8,881 bases of DNA, from contig JAQBPP010000255.1 of NCBI GenBank assembly GCA_028287455.1, positions 1 to 8,881 of the forward strand, in the 5' to 3' direction. Numbering within the stretch: position 1 is the first letter of the stretch; every line of letters starts with the position of its first letter. This stretch comes from Bacilli bacterium. Its GTDB lineage: Bacteria; Bacillota; Bacilli; Tumebacillales; JAQBPP01. Shown one piece after another: positions 6,403 through 8,881 of the stretch. The notes beneath the pieces are model-generated. The model was not told where the DNA came from, did not search any database, and was given only the letters and a program-made list of their open reading frames with translations. The translations under genes were made by a program, and so were the position numbers.

Positions 6403-7383
6403 CTAATTTAATAACCCTCCGTGCCCAAATTTGACAATCGCGGGACGAGTAATGCGCAGACCGGCGCATACGTAGGGCAGCAGCAGGTCAAATGCTGTTC
6501 GTTTGTCATGGATCACTGCACCCGGCAATCCGAAGATCGGGATGCTGCCGAGGTAGGCCACCATCATCATCGATCCAGGCAAAATGGGCATGCCATAGGT
6601 GACCACGTCATCTGCAACGCGCGCAATTGCGCCAGGCGTGCGATCGTCTGGGTCCACCGACATGCCGCCGGTGGCGATCACCAAATCGACCCCTTGCTGA
6701 ACATACGCGCGAATCTGCGCTTCGATTACGTCGGTGTCATCCCCCGTGAACTGCTGACCGACAATGTCTGACTGATAGGCTGCTAATTTTTCACGCAGTA
6801 CCGGACCAAAAGCATCCTGGATCCGGCCGGTCAGGATCTCACTGCCGGTAGAGACAATGCCCGCTTTTAACGGTCGAAACGGATAGACATCGATCAAAGG
6901 GGCTGCTGCTGCCTGCGCAATCTGTTCTACCTGGAGGATTTTCTGCTCCTGTACAACGAGAGGTACAACCCGCATTGCGGCGACCGCTTGTCCTGCACTT
7001 ACCACATCGCCATTGCGGCGGGTAGACACCACAACATCCTGAATGCTGTTAATTTCAAACAAGTGGTCTTCATCTATCTGCACGATCCCAGGATACGGCG
7101 CTGCCACGGTGATTTTCCCTTCGTGCGGCCCTTTTCGCACCAGCCGCTGTGCGCCAAGCGCCTGCTCGATGCGCAGAGCGGCAGTATCCTCGTGCAATTC
7201 ACCCGATTTCAGCTCCAGCACGTAGATATGCGCTTTGCCAATATCCAGCAGAGCAGGTATATCCTCTTGCTTAATCTGGTAGCCTTTGTGAAAGGCCACG
7301 CCTTTGTACTGGCCCGGCACTATGCGGGTCAAATCATGCGCCAGCACCATGCCTACCGCATCCTGCACGCGAACCTCTCTCAC
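6403..7383 (-). CDS. Molybdopterin-binding (MoeA/Mog-like) protein
   Basis: A protein of 326 residues. The N-terminal half resembles the first MoeA domains (VGMVLAHDLTRIVPGQYKG near 10-28, KGYQIKQEDIPALLDIGKAHIYVL at 33-56). Residues 173-305 are a MoCF/Mog domain: AGIVSTGSEILTGRIQD (174-190), DLVIATGGMSVDPDDRTPGA (233-252) and a GLPGAV segment (285-290). These motifs bind molybdopterin or its adenylated form in MoeA and MogA. It is shorter than full MoeA (about 400 residues), apparently lacking the C-terminal domain, so molybdate insertion is not assured; a cofactor-binding or handling role is likely. The GTG at 7383 follows GAGAGGGG (complement 7394-7401) by 10 bases; an in-frame stop just upstream excludes longer starts. 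It lies 18 bases after the acidic-protein gene and 105 bases before tatA. Confidence 0.85.
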   Translation of the reverse strand: MREVRVQDAVGMVLAHDLTRIVPGQYKGVAFHKGYQIKQEDIPALLDIGKAHIYVLELKSGELHEDTAALRIEQALGAQRLVRKGPHEGKITVAAPYPGIVQIDEDHLFEINSIQDVVVSTRRNGDVVSAGQAVAAMRVVPLVVQEQKILQVEQIAQAAAAPLIDVYPFRPLKAGIVSTGSEILTGRIQDAFGPVLREKLAAYQSDIVGQQFTGDDTDVIEAQIRAYVQQGVDLVIATGGMSVDPDDRTPGAIARVADDVVTYGMPILPGSMMMVAYLGSIPIFGLPGAVIHDKRTAFDLLLPYVCAGLRITRPAIVKFGHGGLLN

Positions 7384-7401
7384 GAGACTGTTTCCCCTCT
7401 C

Positions 7402-7884
7402 CTACGGATTTACCTGATCAACTGGATATTCGACCATGTATTCCCCATCTTTTTCATAGAAGCGCAGGTGGTACTTGCGGTACAACCAGAGCATCACTTC
7501 CTTGGGCGTATCTGCAATGTCCACATGAATTTGATTTGGCATAAACAATTCGCCGATCGGATCCGCTTCGATTAAAATCTTATATTGCACCTCTGGATTT
7601 TGAGTGTCTTCCACGACGAGAAATAACCACAAATCCGGATTTTGTGCAAGCTGCCTTTTGCCAAATTCCATAAACGTCTCCACGAGCGGAGACTCCTCTT
7701 CTTCCACCAGAATGGCGTAACTGCCGCCCTCCGTGCCATTGTTGCGAAACTCAGCGAGAAATTCATCTCGTCCCGCTTCATCCGCTTTGTCTTCCGCTCC
7801 AATATAAACGCGAAAATCCCATTCAAACTTCCCGGCTGCAAGGGTGGCCCCACCATAGCCGAGCGCCAGTAAAAACGGTTCCAT
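7402..7884 (-). CDS. Acidic cytosolic protein of unknown function
   Basis: A protein of 160 residues that I do not recognise. It opens with a short hydrophobic, Gly/Ala-rich stretch (MEPFLLALGYGGATLAAG), too short to call a membrane helix with confidence. It continues as an acidic, mixed alpha/beta-looking protein (EEEESPLVETF at 61-71, LWLFLVVEDT at 85-94, IHVDIADTPKEVMLWLYRKYHLRFYEKDG at 119-147, given in part). No Cys and no catalytic motif stand out. The ATG at 7884 is chosen for AGGAGG (complement at 7895-7900) 10 bases upstream; an in-frame start at 7947 has no such site and lies in the divergent promoter region. It is the first gene of a unit with the MoeA-like gene (18-base gap), which hints at a molybdenum-cofactor-related role, but this is only context. 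Confidence 0.78.
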   Translation of the reverse strand: MEPFLLALGYGGATLAAGKFEWDFRVYIGAEDKADEAGRDEFLAEFRNNGTEGGSYAILVEEEESPLVETFMEFGKRQLAQNPDLWLFLVVEDTQNPEVQYKILIEADPIGELFMPNQIHVDIADTPKEVMLWLYRKYHLRFYEKDGEYMVEYPVDQVNP

Positions 7885-7907
7885 TTTTCTTCTTCCTCCT
7901 GTTACTA

Positions 7908-7935
7908 TTGACCCACTTCGTACCCATTCTATGAT
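7908..7935 (+). promoter_or_regulatory. Sigma-A-type promoter of the GGDEF gene
   Basis: TTGACC (7908-7913), a 16-base spacer and TATGAT (7930-7935); each hexamer matches consensus at five of six bases. The predicted start near 7942 leaves an 80-base leader before the TTG start codon. The leader holds a possible 6-bp stem (CTACTA with TGGTAG) and a 5-bp stem, GCGTT (7997-8001) with AACGC (8015-8019), whose loop contains the ribosome binding site. I could not match it to a known riboswitch, including c-di-GMP classes. The divergent acidic-protein gene has only a weak candidate promoter on the opposite strand here. Confidence 0.65.
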
Positions 7936-8021
7936 AAAATAGATCAATCTACTAAGACGGCTAGCGTGATGGTAGTTTACATCTCACCCCTGATTGGCGT
8001 TCAAAGAAGGGAGAAACGCGG

Positions 8022-8881
8022 TTGGCACTTAAGATACTTCAGAAAATTGTGCAATTTCGTGCAGATTTTGTTCTTTTTTCCAGATGGGTGACCTGCATTG
8101 TTTTACCGATGATCGCAATGTCTCTAGGTTCTAGGAATGCACTCAATGAATTTGCAGAAGTGCTGTTTGTGATCAGCACTCTCATTATAACTCTTTTTCA
8201 CAGAAAACAATGGCCGCGGTACTACTACCAGATCGTGGTCTTGTTTGATATGGCGCTCGCCAGTCTGATTGTGCTGGCATCAGGCGGATTTTACTCGGAT
8301 ATGTATGCGCTTTATTTTTGGACGGTTTTTGAAGCTGCCTTTTTAATCAATTGGCAGACTGGTCTGGTGACAACCTTGCTTGCCGATCTGTGCTACTTCT
8401 TCATCGTGCTGTCAGCGGCCGAGCGGCCGTCTCTGCCCACTTTGTTCACCCGGATTGCCATATGCACGATCGTGTCGATTCCGCTGCTCTACAGCTCGTA
8501 TTTAGAAAAGCTCAGCACCACACAAGCAAGCGCACAAGCCCGGCTGTTGTTAGAGAAGGAGCAGTTGCTGCAGGAGCTTGAAACGATCAATCGACAAATG
8601 ACCGATTACACGTTCAGCGTGCAGCATTTGGCTGTGGTGGATCGGTTGACCGATCTGTTCAACCAGATGTACTTTCATAATCGTCTCATGGTGGAAGTGG
8701 AAAAGGCCCGCATCGACCAGTACCCGGTATCACTTGCATTGTTTGATATCGACAATTTTAAATTGTTTAATGATACGCATGGGCATCACTGCGGAGATGA
8801 AGTGCTGCGCGCTGTGGCACAAACCTTGAAGACTACTATTTCTGGCACCGATTTTTTTGCCGGACGCATTGGCGGGGAGGA
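8022..8881 (+). CDS. Membrane-anchored GGDEF protein (probable diguanylate cyclase), cut at the right edge
   Basis: Predicted to make cyclic di-GMP from two GTP. The visible 286 residues have about six hydrophobic segments (roughly 22-36, 46-59, 71-88, 94-109, 113-131, 143-157), a helical coiled-coil linker (about 160-195) and a GGDEF domain from about 200. Active-site residues are present by comparison with PleD: D242 (metal) in FDIDNFKLFND, N250 and D259 (guanine binding) and GGE at 284-286; the window ends two bases into the next codon. The product-inhibition I-site RxxD looks absent (no Arg at the expected place, S274-x-x-D277). The start is TTG at 8022, 8 bases after AAGGGAG; no ATG or GTG lies in frame before the upstream TAG at 7962. 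The N-terminal sensor type is not recognised. Confidence 0.93.
   Translation, partial: MALKILQKIVQFRADFVLFSRWVTCIVLPMIAMSLGSRNALNEFAEVLFVISTLIITLFHRKQWPRYYYQIVVLFDMALASLIVLASGGFYSDMYALYFWTVFEAAFLINWQTGLVTTLLADLCYFFIVLSAAERPSLPTLFTRIAICTIVSIPLLYSSYLEKLSTTQASAQARLLLEKEQLLQELETINRQMTDYTFSVQHLAVVDRLTDLFNQMYFHNRLMVEVEKARIDQYPVSLALFDIDNFKLFNDTHGHHCGDEVLRAVAQTLKTTISGTDFFAGRIGGE

Noticed and set aside
6988..7575. Open frame of 195 codons opposite the MoeA-like gene
   Set aside because: It spans the opposite strand of two well-supported genes, is rich in His/Phe/Arg as expected from a shadow frame, and has no ribosome binding site.
7885..7947. Longer start at 7947 for the acidic protein
   Set aside because: No ribosome binding site, and it overlaps the divergent promoter; the ATG at 7884 has AGGAGG upstream.

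Overview
The window looks like chromosomal DNA of a spore-former-type Bacillota (Bacilli). I would guess the Alicyclobacillaceae/Tumebacillus/Effusibacillus area. The grounds are a perfect CIRCE operator in front of groESL, strong AGGAGG-type ribosome binding sites, frequent GTG/TTG starts, a minimal TatA+TatC pair and roughly balanced base composition. The genus is inference; no rRNA or tRNA is present to settle it.

Layout. (1) Positions 1-150: a short left-edge stretch that may be the 3' end of a plus-strand gene, then a rho-independent terminator. (2) 211-2303, minus strand: the heat-shock chaperonin operon groES-groEL with its promoter and CIRCE element. (3) 2395-4917, plus strand: a compact three-gene operon. 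It encodes an Lgt-fold membrane protein lacking several canonical Lgt catalytic residues, a radical SAM enzyme of the tetraether-lipid-synthase (Tes/MJ0619) type with extra Cys clusters, and a 104-residue three-helix membrane protein. (4) 4937-7884, minus strand: tatC (with an unusual acidic N-terminal extension of about 138 residues), tatA, a MoeA/Mog-like molybdopterin-binding protein and an unrecognised acidic protein. (5) 8022-8881, plus strand: a membrane-anchored GGDEF (diguanylate cyclase) protein, cut by the window edge inside its GGDEF motif, with a recognisable promoter.

How the genes may work together. groESL is housekeeping and HrcA-controlled. The Lgt-like/Tes-like/small-membrane-protein operon is the most interesting part. 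Overlapping and closely spaced genes suggest one pathway acting on membrane lipids, possibly radical C-C coupling or alkylation of lipid chains as in membrane-spanning lipid synthesis. That substrate assignment is inference. The Tat genes lie beside a molybdopterin-domain gene, which fits the export of cofactor-loaded molybdoenzymes by Tat, although no molybdoenzyme is seen here. The GGDEF gene is a separate, divergently transcribed unit.

All intergenic stretches are shorter than 300 bases. I saw no tRNA, rRNA, CRISPR array, insertion sequence or phage gene.
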